Counted from the stretch's first letter, positions 1-6,909 are shown. The stretch is DNA of 11,226 bases from an uncultured Pseudorhodoferax sp. (GCA_913776795.1 CAJYRH010000299.1:1-11226); one strand, 5' to 3'. Notes: generated from the letters alone by a model not told the origin. A program made the numbers and translations.

Positions 1-588
1 AGTGATGATGGGCTCGGCCGCAATGTCCTCCAGCGTGAGCCGTTCCTTGGTGGCCAGCGGGTGGTCCTTGGGCAGCACGAGCACGTGCTGCCACTCGTAG
101 CAGGGAAGGGTCAGCAGCTCGGTGTAGCTGGACAGGGATTCGGTGGCGATGCCGATCTCGGCCACCTCGTCGATCAGCATGCGCGCGACCTGGTCGGGCG
201 CTCCCTGGTGCAGGCTCACGTTGACCTTGGGGTAGGCCTCGCGCAGCCTGGCCACCGGCACGGGCAGCACGTAGCGCGCCTGCGTGTGGGTGGTGGCGAT
301 CGACAGCGTGCCGCTGTCCTCGGCGCTGAACTGCTCGCCAATGCGCTTCAGGTTGCCGACCTCGCGCATGATCAGCTCGATGCTGCGCAGCACGTGCTGG
401 CCCGGTTCGGTGATGCGCTTGAGGCGTTTGCCGTGGCGCGCGAAGATCTCGATGCCGAGTTCCTCTTCAAGCTCGATGATGGCCTTGGACACCCCGGGCT
501 GCGAGGTGTGCAAGGCCTTGGCGGCTTCGGTGAGGTTGAGGTTGCGCCGCGCGGCCTCCTGGACGAAACGGAACTGGTGCAAATTCAT
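1..588 (-). CDS. cysB: CysB-type LysR transcriptional regulator (3' end cut by window edge)
   Basis: LysR-type activator of the CysB/Cbl branch, which in proteobacteria senses sulfur status through O-acetylserine, N-acetylserine and sulfate and controls cysteine biosynthesis. The 196 codons seen cover an N-terminal winged helix-turn-helix (about residues 18-40, including TEAAKALHTSQPGVSKAI) and the first part of the effector domain. The CysB hallmark ATTHTQARYVLP lies at residues 98-109; T100 and T102 correspond to the anion-binding threonines of enterobacterial CysB. The family is usually about 310-325 residues, so roughly 120 are missing at the left edge. The start at 588 gives the family N-terminus MNLHQFRFVQEA. 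It follows cbiX by 42 nt on the same strand and could be co-transcribed with it. The Shine-Dalgarno is weak, and the start codon lies in an inverted repeat. The CysB rather than generic LysR assignment is strong from the binding motif. Confidence 0.93.
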   Translation of the reverse strand, partial: MNLHQFRFVQEAARRNLNLTEAAKALHTSQPGVSKAIIELEEELGIEIFARHGKRLKRITEPGQHVLRSIELIMREVGNLKRIGEQFSAEDSGTLSIATTHTQARYVLPVPVARLREAYPKVNVSLHQGAPDQVARMLIDEVAEIGIATESLSSYTELLTLPCYEWQHVLVLPKDHPLATKERLTLEDIAAEPIIT

Positions 589-620
589 AATGATTTCGCC
601 TAACGACGGCGATCATTATG
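586..620 (-). promoter_or_regulatory. Bulged inverted repeat covering the cysB start codon
   Basis: CATAATGAT at 586-594 and its exact complement ATCATTATG at 612-620 flank a second short pair, CGCC at 597-600 and GGCG at 608-611. Together they give a 9+4 bp stem with a two-base bulge (TT, 595-596) and a 7-base loop. On the minus strand the ATG of cysB is the last three bases of the 3' arm. It could act as a DNA operator, since LysR regulators often bind dyads at their own promoters, or as an mRNA hairpin hiding the start codon. On the minus strand the distal arm also contains a -10-like CATAAT (620-615), but I see no good -35. The symmetry is seen directly; the function is inferred. Confidence 0.5.
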
Positions 621-630
621 TCGCAATCGT

Positions 631-987
631 CTATAGAGAAGCCAGGCGCGCGAACAGGTCGAGTGCATCAGGATGCTCACCCACAGGCGGCAGTACCGTG
701 ATGGTGACGTCAGGGCAGCGTTCCCGCAAGGCTCGTACCAAGGCAGGAAGGTCTTCGCGCGCGTGGCGCCCCATTCCAAGGAACATGGGCAGCACGCGCA
801 ACTCCATCACACCCATGTCCACGAGCTCGGCTGTCGCGGTCGCGAAGTCGGGGGCGCACAGCTCCAGATAGGCACAACGCACAGCCGGCGCGCCGGGCAC
901 ACCGGCGATGCGCGCTGCCACGGCTTCGATGGGGCCGCGCCAGGCCGCGTCGCGCGAGCCGTGGGCGAACAGCAACACGCCCTTCAT
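631..987 (-). CDS. cbiX: Small CbiX-type sirohydrochlorin chelatase
   Basis: A 118-residue protein of the short CbiX family (class II chelatases). These insert Co2+ or Fe2+ into sirohydrochlorin, on the cobalamin or siroheme route, in the cytoplasm. The N-terminus MKGVLLFAHGSRD carries the first metal-ligand histidine (H9), and the motif MFLGMGRHAREDLP carries the second (H75). The length fits the single-domain form, which works as a homodimer, rather than the roughly 250-residue two-domain enzymes. The ATG overlaps the lptG stop as ATGA (984-987), so translation is probably coupled. cysB lies immediately downstream. Because siroheme serves sulfite reductase, a ferrochelatase role in sulfur assimilation is more likely than cobalt insertion, but the metal cannot be told from sequence. 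Confidence 0.88.
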   Translation of the reverse strand: MKGVLLFAHGSRDAAWRGPIEAVAARIAGVPGAPAVRCAYLELCAPDFATATAELVDMGVMELRVLPMFLGMGRHAREDLPALVRALRERCPDVTITVLPPVGEHPDALDLFARLASL

Positions 988-2084
988 CGGCGCAGCACCA
1001 GCCAGCCGAACGCGCCCAGCGACACGGCGCTGTAGATCAACCCCGGCGCAGCGGCGGTCAGCCAGGGCTGCCAGTTCTGCAGGTTGCCGATGTAGCCGAA
1101 CACGTTGTTGAGCAGGAAGAAGCTGATGCCTGCCATCACACCGCCGAACACGTAGCCGGCGATGCCCGTGTTGCGAAAGTGCAGGTAGGCGAAGGGCAGG
1201 GCGAGCACCACCATCACCACGCAGCTGATCGGGTAGAACACCTTGCGCCAGAACTCGATTTCGAAGCGCTGGGCCGATTGCTGGTTCGCGTTGAGGTGCT
1301 GGATGTACTGGAACAGGTCGATGGTGCGCATGCGGTCCGGCTTGAGCAGGGCCGTGGTCACCATCTCGTAGGTGATGCCGGTCGGCCATTGCAGGGCAGG
1401 CAGGCGCTCGCGCTGCACGCTGGCCTCGTCGCCGGCGTGGCGGTAGGTCGTGCGCTGCACGCCGCTCAGTTCCCAGCCGCCACTGGCAAAGCGGGCGCCG
1501 TCGGCCTGCACGGCGGACCGCAGCGTGTTGCCTCCGTCGAATTCGAAGATGCGTACGCCCTGCATCTGCCCGTCCGGCGTCAGCGCCGCGACGTTGACGG
1601 CGTAGGAATGCTCGCGCTGCCCTTCCTTGAGCCAGGCGCCGGTCTGGCCGATCGTGATCCGGCCCTGGTAGCGCGCCTTGAGCAGTTGCGCCATGCGGTC
1701 CGTGGCCGGTGCCACGTAGTCGCCCACGGCGAAGGTCAGCAGCACGAAGCCCAGGCCGAGCGCCACCAGCGTGCCGAGGGCGCGCCAGGGTCCCAGGCCG
1801 CTGGTGCGCAGAATGGTGTATTCGGAGCTTTGCGCGAAGCGCGCCATCACGAAGATCGTGCCGATCAGCAGTGTGATGGGCAGCAGCTCGTAGAGGTGGT
1901 TGGGCACCAGCAGCGTAACGTACAGCAGCGCGTGGGTGAGCTGGTAGCCGGCCGCGCCGTACTTGCCGATGTCCGACAGTTCGTCGACGAAGTCAAAGAA
2001 GAAGAACAGCGCAAGGAAGCCGAGCGTGACGAAGCCTACGGCCGTCAGTTGCTCGCGGTAGATCAGGCGGCGGATGGTCTTCAT
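984..2084 (-). CDS. lptG: LPS export ABC transporter permease LptG
   Basis: Inner-membrane subunit of the LptB2FG transporter, which extracts lipopolysaccharide from the inner membrane and passes it to LptC and the periplasmic bridge. The 366-residue protein has the YjgP/YjgQ layout: three N-terminal membrane segments (about 13-33, 54-82, 100-120), a periplasmic jellyroll domain (about 122-270) and three C-terminal segments (about 271-292, 297-320, 330-363). The cytoplasmic stretch ARFAQSSEYTILRTSG (81-96) matches the family's coupling-helix region, and YREQLTAVGF near the start is typical of LptG. The start at 2084 overlaps the lptF stop by four bases (ATGA); the frame is open further upstream, but only inside lptF. 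Its order after lptF and its sequence both favour LptG over LptF. Length is close to the E. coli protein (360). Confidence 0.94.
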   Translation of the reverse strand: MKTIRRLIYREQLTAVGFVTLGFLALFFFFDFVDELSDIGKYGAAGYQLTHALLYVTLLVPNHLYELLPITLLIGTIFVMARFAQSSEYTILRTSGLGPWRALGTLVALGLGFVLLTFAVGDYVAPATDRMAQLLKARYQGRITIGQTGAWLKEGQREHSYAVNVAALTPDGQMQGVRIFEFDGGNTLRSAVQADGARFASGGWELSGVQRTTYRHAGDEASVQRERLPALQWPTGITYEMVTTALLKPDRMRTIDLFQYIQHLNANQQSAQRFEIEFWRKVFYPISCVVMVVLALPFAYLHFRNTGIAGYVFGGVMAGISFFLLNNVFGYIGNLQNWQPWLTAAAPGLIYSAVSLGAFGWLVLRR

Positions 2085-3196
2085 GCGGATGCCACCGGGC
2101 GGGGCAGGGGACGGCCGCGGCGCATCCAGGCCAGCAGGCTGAAGCGGTGGTGGCGCTGCGCCAGCGCCAGCAGGCCGAGCAGCAGCACGCCACCGTGGAC
2201 CAGCAACACGAAGGTGCCGAACCCGGCGCGGCCGCTGGCGATCCAGTTCTGCCCCAGGTTGATCAGGTTGTAGTAGGCAACGAAGGCGAACAGCGAGAGC
2301 ACCAGGTTGCCGCTGCGCGCCGAGCGCGGGTTGCCGCTGGACAGCACCAGCGAGAGCAGCAGAAAGTTGAAGGCCGCAATCGCGAAGCCGATGCGCCATG
2401 ACAGTTCCGCCAGGTTCACCCGCGTCGGTTCGGCCAGCAGCGCCATGGTCGACAGCGTGCGCGGGTTCACGCGTTGCGCAGACCCTGCCTTGCCGTCGCC
2501 GAGCCGCGTGCCGTACTCCTCGAACTCGCTGATGCGCAGCGACTCCTTGCCGGCAGTCGTCTCCAGGCGCTGTCCGTCGGTCAGAAGCACAAAGCGCCCG
2601 TCAGCCCGGATCTCGGTGCGGGCAGAGCGGGCCGAGGTGACCGACTCTTTGTTCGCGTCCTGCGCCGACATGAAGACGTTGTTCACGTTCATCGCGTCGG
2701 GCGAGTCCTTGTCGACGAAGAACACGCGGCTGCCGTCGGCAGATTCCTGGAACTGGCCAGGCGTCACGCGCTCCACGTCGCTGCGCTGCTCGAAGCGCGT
2801 GCGAAGTTCCTGGATCTGCTGGTTCGACCAGGGCCACACCACCAGCGCCATGCTGGCCACCACGATCAGCATGGGCCAGGCAAAGCGCAAGAGCGGCACG
2901 AGGAGCCGCGCCGGGCCCTGGCCGGCGGTGAACCAGATCACCATCTCGCTGTCGCGGTACATGCGCGACAGCGTGGCCACGCAGGCCACGAACAGGCTCA
3001 ACGTGAGGATGGTGGGCAGGTGCCCGAGGATGGTGTAGCCCAGCACCTGCAGCACATCGGACGGGTTCACGCGCCCGCGCGAGGCCAGCCGCAGCGTGCT
3101 GATCAGCAGCATGGTCATCACGATGGTGATGAGGGCGACGAAGGTCGCGCCGAAGCTTCTGGCCAGCTCTTTGCGCAAAGAGGAATGGAATAACAT
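2081..3196 (-). CDS. lptF: LPS export ABC transporter permease LptF
   Basis: Partner permease of LptG in the LptB2FG lipopolysaccharide exporter. The 371-residue protein starts [15 protein letters not shown], a typical betaproteobacterial LptF N-terminus. It has membrane segments at about 14-35, 48-74 and 99-122, a periplasmic jellyroll domain at about 125-265, and C-terminal segments at about 266-286, 295-316 and 329-352. The motif [20 protein letters not shown] (74-93) is the cytoplasmic coupling region that contacts LptB; lptB itself is not in the window. The same frame stays open far upstream, antisense to pepA, but that part has no LptF similarity. First gene of the minus-strand series lptF-lptG-cbiX(-cysB). 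Its start is only 24 bp from that of divergent pepA, so its promoter must overlap pepA coding sequence. Confidence 0.94.
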   Translation of the reverse strand: MLFHSSLRKELARSFGATFVALITIVMTMLLISTLRLASRGRVNPSDVLQVLGYTILGHLPTILTLSLFVACVATLSRMYRDSEMVIWFTAGQGPARLLVPLLRFAWPMLIVVASMALVVWPWSNQQIQELRTRFEQRSDVERVTPGQFQESADGSRVFFVDKDSPDAMNVNNVFMSAQDANKESVTSARSARTEIRADGRFVLLTDGQRLETTAGKESLRISEFEEYGTRLGDGKAGSAQRVNPRTLSTMALLAEPTRVNLAELSWRIGFAIAAFNFLLLSLVLSSGNPRSARSGNLVLSLFAFVAYYNLINLGQNWIASGRAGFGTFVLLVHGGVLLLGLLALAQRHHRFSLLAWMRRGRPLPRPVASA

Positions 3197-3198
3197 CG

Positions 3199-3217
3199 CC
3201 AGCCGAAAAAAGGCTGG
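3199..3217. promoter_or_regulatory. Inverted repeat filling the 24-bp lptF/pepA divergent gap
   Basis: CCAGCC (3199-3204) and GGCTGG (3212-3217) flank GAAAAAA. The gap between the two start codons is 3197-3220, so the repeat occupies almost all of it and places GGCTGG just ahead of both ATGs: two bases before lptF on the minus strand and three bases before pepA. For pepA the A-rich centre joins the right arm to form the purine-rich Shine-Dalgarno AAAAAAGG (3206-3213), seven bases before the ATG. lptF has no better ribosome site than the repeat arm. In either mRNA the repeat could fold into a small hairpin over the ribosome-binding region. Function not shown. Confidence 0.4.
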
Positions 3218-3220
3218 ATT

Positions 3221-4711
3221 ATGAACTTCGAACTCAAGTCCCTGGACGCTGCGGGATGTGCCGCCGCCAAGTGCGATGCACTGCTGGTGCTGGTGCCCGA
3301 GGCACCTGTCGCGGGCGCGAATGCACTGTCCGGCTGGATCGCGCAGGCGCGCAAGTCCGGCGATCTTGACGGCAAGGCCGGCAAGACGCTCGCCCTGTAC
3401 AAGCCCCAGGGTGTGGCTGCCACACGCGTGGTGCTGGCCGCCAACGGCGACGGCAACGCCCGTGCCGTGCGCCAGGCCGTTCTGGCCGGCATGGGAACGC
3501 TCCGCCAGGCCCGGCGCCTGGTGCTGTGCTGCGCCGGCCCGTGGACCGAAGGCGCACTGCGCGCGGCGATCGCCGCGGTGGCCGACGCGAGCTACACCTA
3601 CACCGCCACCAAGTCCAAGCCCGAACCACGCAAGTTGGCCCAGGTGGTCGTTGCAGTGGCCGAGGTCGCCAAGGCGCGTGCCGCGTTCGAGCAGGCCGTG
3701 GGTCTGGTGGCCGGCGTGGAGTTCGCCAAGGAATGGGGCAACCGCCCCGGCAACCATGCGACGCCCACACTGATCGCCAACGCCGCCAAGTCGCTGGCCA
3801 GGCACAGCAGCATCAGCTGCGAGGTGCTCGGCCCGCGCGAGGTGGCCAAGCTCGGCATGGGCAGCTTCATGGCCGTGGCCCAGGGCTCGGAGGAGCCGCT
3901 GCGCTTCGCCGTGTTGCGCTACAGCGGTGCCGCGCGCAGCGTGGCGCCCACGGTCCTGGTCGGCAAGGGCATCAGCTTCGACACCGGCGGCATCTCCATC
4001 AAGCCCGCTGGCGAGATGGACGAAATGAAGTTCGACATGTGCGGCGCCGCCAGCGTGCTGGGCGTGTTCCGGGCGCTGGCCGAGATCAGGCCGGCCATCA
4101 ACGTCGTGGGCCTGATCGCAAGTTGCGAGAACATGCCCGACGGCCGCGCCGTCAAGCCAGGCGATGTGGTCACCAGCATGAGCGGGCAGACCATCGAGAT
4201 CCTGAACACCGACGCCGAAGGCCGGCTCATCCTGTGCGATGCGTTGACCTATGCAGAACGCTTCAAGCCCGCGGCCATCGTCGACATTGCCACGCTCACG
4301 GGTGCCTGCGTGGTCGCGCTGGGCGGGGTGCGCAGCGGCCTGTTCTCCAACGACGACGCGTTGGCCGACAAGCTGCTGGAGGCGGGCGAGAGCGCGCTGG
4401 ATCCGTGCTGGCGCCTGCCGCTGGACGACGACTATGCCGAAGGCCTGAAGACCAACTTCGCGGATGTGGCCAACGTGGCTGGTCGTGCCGGCGGCGCGGT
4501 CACCGCCGCCAAGTTCCTGCAGCGCTTCGTCGGCAGCCGTCCCTGGGCCCACCTGGACATCGCCGGCACCGCCTGGAAGGGCGGCGCCGCCAAGGGCGCG
4601 ACCGGCCGCCCGGTCGGCCTGCTGCTGGCTTACCTGCTGGGCACTGCGGCGGCGGCGGCGCCGGCCGCCGCCAGGAAGCCGACCGCGCGCAAGCGCACCG
4701 TCAGCGCCTGA
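3221..4711 (+). CDS. pepA: Leucyl aminopeptidase (cytosol aminopeptidase, M17)
   Basis: Two-metal M17 aminopeptidase that removes N-terminal residues, preferring leucine, from peptides in the cytoplasm; it normally forms a hexamer. In E. coli PepA also binds DNA, in XerCD recombination at cer and in carAB control. The N-terminal macrodomain-like part spans about 1-160 and the catalytic domain about 165-470. Metal ligands by alignment are K249 and D254 ([11 protein letters not shown]), D272 (KFDMCGA), D331 and E333 (signature NTDAEGRL, 329-336); the catalytic residues are K261 and R335. All are present. After the conserved end ([12 protein letters not shown]) there is an unusual tail of about 22 residues rich in Ala, Pro, Lys and Arg (475-496). 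The Shine-Dalgarno lies in the inverted repeat upstream. holC follows after 28 nt, probably in one operon, a common linkage in proteobacteria. Confidence 0.96.
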   Translation: MNFELKSLDAAGCAAAKCDALLVLVPEAPVAGANALSGWIAQARKSGDLDGKAGKTLALYKPQGVAATRVVLAANGDGNARAVRQAVLAGMGTLRQARRLVLCCAGPWTEGALRAAIAAVADASYTYTATKSKPEPRKLAQVVVAVAEVAKARAAFEQAVGLVAGVEFAKEWGNRPGNHATPTLIANAAKSLARHSSISCEVLGPREVAKLGMGSFMAVAQGSEEPLRFAVLRYSGAARSVAPTVLVGKGISFDTGGISIKPAGEMDEMKFDMCGAASVLGVFRALAEIRPAINVVGLIASCENMPDGRAVKPGDVVTSMSGQTIEILNTDAEGRLILCDALTYAERFKPAAIVDIATLTGACVVALGGVRSGLFSNDDALADKLLEAGESALDPCWRLPLDDDYAEGLKTNFADVANVAGRAGGAVTAAKFLQRFVGSRPWAHLDIAGTAWKGGAAKGATGRPVGLLLAYLLGTAAAAAPAAARKPTARKRTVSA

Positions 4712-4739
4712 CGCCGGTGCAGCGGCGCGGCCAGCGGGC

Positions 4740-5168
4740 ATGACCGAAATCGCCTTCCACTTCAACGCCCCCGACAAGCTCGCCTACGCCTGCCGGCTGC
4801 TGCGCAAGGCCGTGGCCGGCGGCGCGCGCGCCGTGGTGAGCGGCCCGGACGACATGCTGGCCCGGCTGGACCAGCTGCTCTGGACCTTCTCGCCGCTGGA
4901 CTTCGTGCCGCACTGCATGGCCGGCAGCCCGGCGCGCGTGCTGGCGGCATCGCCGGTGGTGCTGGCCACGGACGTACTTCAGTCTCCGGCTTTGCCCGTG
5001 CTCGTGAACCTGGGCGGCCTGATCCCGGCCGGCTTCGAGCGTTTTGAACGCCTGATTGAAGTCGTCAGCAACGACGAGGACGACCGAACGCTGGCGCGTG
5101 GGCGCTGGAAGCACTATGTTGCGCGTGGCTACGCCATCGTGCGTCACGATCTGGAACTCAAGGAGTGA
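4740..5168 (+). CDS. holC: DNA polymerase III subunit chi
   Basis: Chi subunit of the DNA polymerase III clamp-loader assembly; with psi it links the loader to single-stranded-DNA-binding protein. The 142-residue protein resembles E. coli HolC (147) in its most conserved stretches: ARLDQLLWTFSPLDFVPH (41-58, with W48) and a C-terminal LARGRWKHYVARGYAIV. The start MTEIAFHFN at 4740 begins the conserved fold. The frame is open upstream into pepA, but that part has no similarity. The ribosome site is poor (AGCGGG directly before the ATG), so translation may depend on ribosomes leaving pepA 28 nt upstream. Cytoplasmic. A 126-residue protein follows after 4 nt. The pepA-holC neighbourhood supports the call; valS, the usual next gene in enterobacteria, is not here. 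Confidence 0.92.
   Translation: MTEIAFHFNAPDKLAYACRLLRKAVAGGARAVVSGPDDMLARLDQLLWTFSPLDFVPHCMAGSPARVLAASPVVLATDVLQSPALPVLVNLGGLIPAGFERFERLIEVVSNDEDDRTLARGRWKHYVARGYAIVRHDLELKE
5160..5165 (+). promoter_or_regulatory. Ribosome binding site of the gene after holC
   Basis: AAGGAG lies seven bases before the ATG at 5173. It is formed by the last two sense codons of holC (Lys-Glu), so the site is built into the upstream gene. It fixes the start of the 126-residue protein against other readings. Confidence 0.7.
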
Positions 5169-5172
5169 GGCC

Positions 5173-5553
5173 ATGAGCGATGCGCCCCGCACGCCGCCGC
5201 GCTACGTCCCGGTGCTGACCGAGGTGGTCGACGGCGCGGCCCGCGCGGAGCCCATCGTGCCACGTGCGCAGCCTGCGGCGCCGGTCCCCGTCCTGCGTTC
5301 GTCCCTGTCTCCTGCGCCACCGCCGCCAGCTGGGTCCGCCGATGCGTCCACGCTGGAAGACCAGTTGCTGCACCGCCTCATGCAGCGGGTGGATCTTGTG
5401 CTGGAACAGCAACTGCAAGACGCCGTGGCCAGCATGGTGCTGCAGCACACGCACGCGCTGGTGCCGCGGCTTCGCGAGGAGATCGAGTTCGTCGTGCGGC
5501 AGGCGGTGGCCCAGGCCGTGGCGGCGGAGCTGGCGCAGCGTCCGCCTGCGTGA
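5173..5553 (+). CDS. Uncharacterised 126-residue helical protein downstream of holC
   Basis: I cannot assign a function. Two parts are visible: a Pro/Ala-rich, probably disordered N-terminal half (1-58) with the short motif YVPVLTEVV at 11-19, and a mostly helical C-terminal half (60-122) with a heptad-like pattern of Leu, Val and Gln (LEDQLLHRLMQRVDLVLEQQ and onward), which could form a coiled coil or oligomerise. There is no signal peptide or membrane segment, so it is probably cytoplasmic. It starts 4 nt after holC with its own strong Shine-Dalgarno and is almost surely co-transcribed and coupled. Burkholderiales genomes often carry a small protein of this style after holC, possibly annotated as DUF2486; that identification is from memory and tentative. 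Codon use looks like that of its neighbours, which supports a real gene. Confidence 0.8.
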   Translation: MSDAPRTPPRYVPVLTEVVDGAARAEPIVPRAQPAAPVPVLRSSLSPAPPPPAGSADASTLEDQLLHRLMQRVDLVLEQQLQDAVASMVLQHTHALVPRLREEIEFVVRQAVAQAVAAELAQRPPA

Positions 5554-5573
5554 AACCCCTAGTGGCATTTCTG

Positions 5574-5613
5574 CCGACCGGTCGGGGCGGGCCCATAAAT
5601 TGCATACCGGTCG
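5574..5613. repeat. 12-bp palindrome and repeated ACCGGTCG upstream of the binding-protein gene
   Basis: CCGACCGGTCGG (5574-5585) is a perfect palindrome. Its core ACCGGTCG (5577-5584) recurs at 5606-5613, 29 bp further on, close to three helical turns. The second copy ends just before a -10-like TATAAA. The arrangement suits a two-site operator for a dimeric regulator of the downstream binding-protein gene, but ACCGGT is easy to find in GC-rich DNA and no known motif is recognised. Confidence 0.35.
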
Positions 5614-5616
5614 ATG

Positions 5617-5622
5617 TATAAA
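5617..5622 (+). promoter_or_regulatory. Possible -10 element of the substrate-binding-protein gene
   Basis: TATAAA sits about 37 bases before the start codon in a locally AT-rich stretch of an otherwise GC-rich region. No good -35 hexamer lies 16-18 bases upstream; the nearest TTGCAT (5600-5605) is only 11 bases away. If used, expression may rely on an activator or another sigma factor. Weak call. Confidence 0.3.
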
Positions 5623-5647
5623 CCTGTTCTTTCGTTTTTCCCTGTTT

Positions 5648-5652
5648 GGAGG
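5648..5652 (+). promoter_or_regulatory. Strong ribosome binding site deciding the start at 5659
   Basis: GGAGG is followed by a six-base A/T spacer and ATG at 5659. It selects this start over the in-frame ATG at 5614, which would put about 15 extra residues in front of the lipoprotein signal. The strength of the site suggests high expression, as usual for binding proteins. Confidence 0.85.
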
Positions 5653-5658
5653 ATTTTT

Positions 5659-6861
5659 ATGCAGTTGAAATGGACCGCTGTCGCCTTGGCCGCCATGGTG
5701 CTCGTGGCGTGTGGCAAGAAGGACGAGCCGGCACCTGCGCCCGCTTCTGCGCCCGCTGCGGCCGCCCCTGCTGCTGCGCCCGCCGCCGAGACGATCACCG
5801 TCAAGATCGGCCATGTCGGCCCCACCAGCGGCGCCATCGCTCACCTGGGCAAGGACAACGAGATGGGCGCGCGCATGGCCATCGACGAACTCAATGCCGC
5901 CGGCTTCAAGATCGGCGACAAGGTCGCCAAGTTCGAATTGCTGGCCGAAGACGATGCGGCCGATCCCAAGCAGGGCACCTCTGTCGCCCAGAAGCTCGTG
6001 GACAGCAAGGTCCAGGGCGTGGTCGGCCACCTGAACTCTGGCACCACCATCCCGGCTTCCAAGATCTACAGCGACGCCGGCATTCCGCAGATCTCGCCGT
6101 CCGCCACCAACCCCAAGTACACCCGCCAGGGCTTCAAGACCACGTTCCGCGTGGTGGCCGATGACGTGCACCTGGGCAGCACGCTGGGCAAGTACGCCGT
6201 GGGCGAGCTGGCCGGCAAGTCGGTGGCCGTGATCGACGACCGCACGGCCTATGGCCAGGGTGTGGCCGAGGAGTTCGAGAAGGCCGTCAAGGCCGCCAAC
6301 GGCAACCTGGTGGGCCACGAATTCACCACCGACAAGTCGACCGACTTCAACGCCATCCTGACCAAGCTCAAGGCCGCCAAGCCCGACGTTCTGTTCTACG
6401 GCGGCATGGATGCCGTGGCCGGCCCGATGCTGCGCCAGGCCAAGCAACTGGGCCTGCCGGTCAAGTTCATGGGCGGCGACGGCATCTGCACGGCCGAGCT
6501 GGCCAAGCTGGCCGGCGACGCCATGGGCGACGGCCAGGTCGTGTGCGCCGAAGCCGGCGGTGTGGACGGCGACCTGAAGGCCGGCCTGGACAAATTCAAG
6601 GCCGACTTCAAGACCAAGTTCAACGTCGACGTGCAGCTGTACTCGCCGTACGTGTACGACGCGGTCAAGGTGCTGGCCACGGCCATGCAGAAGGCCGGTT
6701 CGCCCGAGCCCGAGAAGTATCTGCCCGAACTTGCCAAGATCGAATACAAGGGCGTGACCGGCAACATCGCCTTCGACGAGAAGGGCGACATCAAGAATGG
6801 CGCGCTGACGCTGTACACCTACAAGGGTGGCCAGCGCGAGCAGCTCGCCGTCGTGCGCTGA
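5659..6861 (+). CDS. Branched-chain amino acid-type ABC transporter substrate-binding lipoprotein
   Basis: Periplasmic binding protein of the LivJ/LivK family (type I fold, Periplasmic_binding_6 group), 400 residues. Such proteins capture leucine, isoleucine, valine or, in many relatives, other amino acids, amides or aromatic acids for an ABC importer. The N-terminus is a lipoprotein signal: a short hydrophobic stretch and lipobox LVAC with Cys18, then a Pro/Ala-rich linker (about 19-46). The mature domain begins ITVKIGHVGPTSG. ISPSATNPKYT (145-155) matches the segment that in LIV-binding protein holds the ligand's amino and carboxyl groups. LivH/M permease and LivG/F ATPase genes are absent on both sides, so it is an orphan here and its ligand cannot be named. 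It has its own leader of about 105 bp and is followed by a hairpin terminator. Confidence 0.9.
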   Translation: MQLKWTAVALAAMVLVACGKKDEPAPAPASAPAAAAPAAAPAAETITVKIGHVGPTSGAIAHLGKDNEMGARMAIDELNAAGFKIGDKVAKFELLAEDDAADPKQGTSVAQKLVDSKVQGVVGHLNSGTTIPASKIYSDAGIPQISPSATNPKYTRQGFKTTFRVVADDVHLGSTLGKYAVGELAGKSVAVIDDRTAYGQGVAEEFEKAVKAANGNLVGHEFTTDKSTDFNAILTKLKAAKPDVLFYGGMDAVAGPMLRQAKQLGLPVKFMGGDGICTAELAKLAGDAMGDGQVVCAEAGGVDGDLKAGLDKFKADFKTKFNVDVQLYSPYVYDAVKVLATAMQKAGSPEPEKYLPELAKIEYKGVTGNIAFDEKGDIKNGALTLYTYKGGQREQLAVVR

Positions 6862-6880
6862 TCGCTGCGCGATCACCCAC

Positions 6881-6906
6881 CACAAGGGGCCTTCGGGCCC
6901 CTTGTG
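6881..6906. terminator. Hairpin terminator between convergent genes
   Basis: An 11-bp perfect stem, CACAAGGGGCC (6881-6891) against GGCCCCTTGTG (6896-6906), closes a TTCG loop. C-UUCG-G is an exceptionally stable tetraloop on the plus strand. It lies 20 bases after the binding-protein stop and 4 bases past the mnmC stop from the other side, so it can serve both convergent transcripts. The T tract is short (CTTTC on the plus side, none on the minus side), so termination may be partial, or the hairpin may mainly protect mRNA 3' ends. Confidence 0.78.
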
Positions 6907-6909
6907 CTT

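Noticed and set aside
1179..2273. A 364-codon plus-strand frame opposite lptG
   Set aside because: Shadow of lptG on the complementary strand; composition is His/Gln/Arg-rich without domain features.
2081..4777. A minus-strand frame open for 898 codons, running through lptF and antisense to pepA
   Set aside because: Only the part from 3196 leftward has LptF similarity. The upstream portion is a His/Gly/Ala-rich shadow of pepA, as expected from third-position GC bias.
5614..5658. Earlier in-frame ATG for the substrate-binding protein
   Set aside because: It lacks a ribosome site and would bury the lipoprotein signal; the ATG at 5659 has GGAGG at ideal spacing.
5158..6885. A 575-codon minus-strand frame antisense to the small protein and binding-protein genes
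   Set aside because: Low-complexity composition (His, Gly, Val, Ala), no recognisable domain, and it opposes two well-supported genes.
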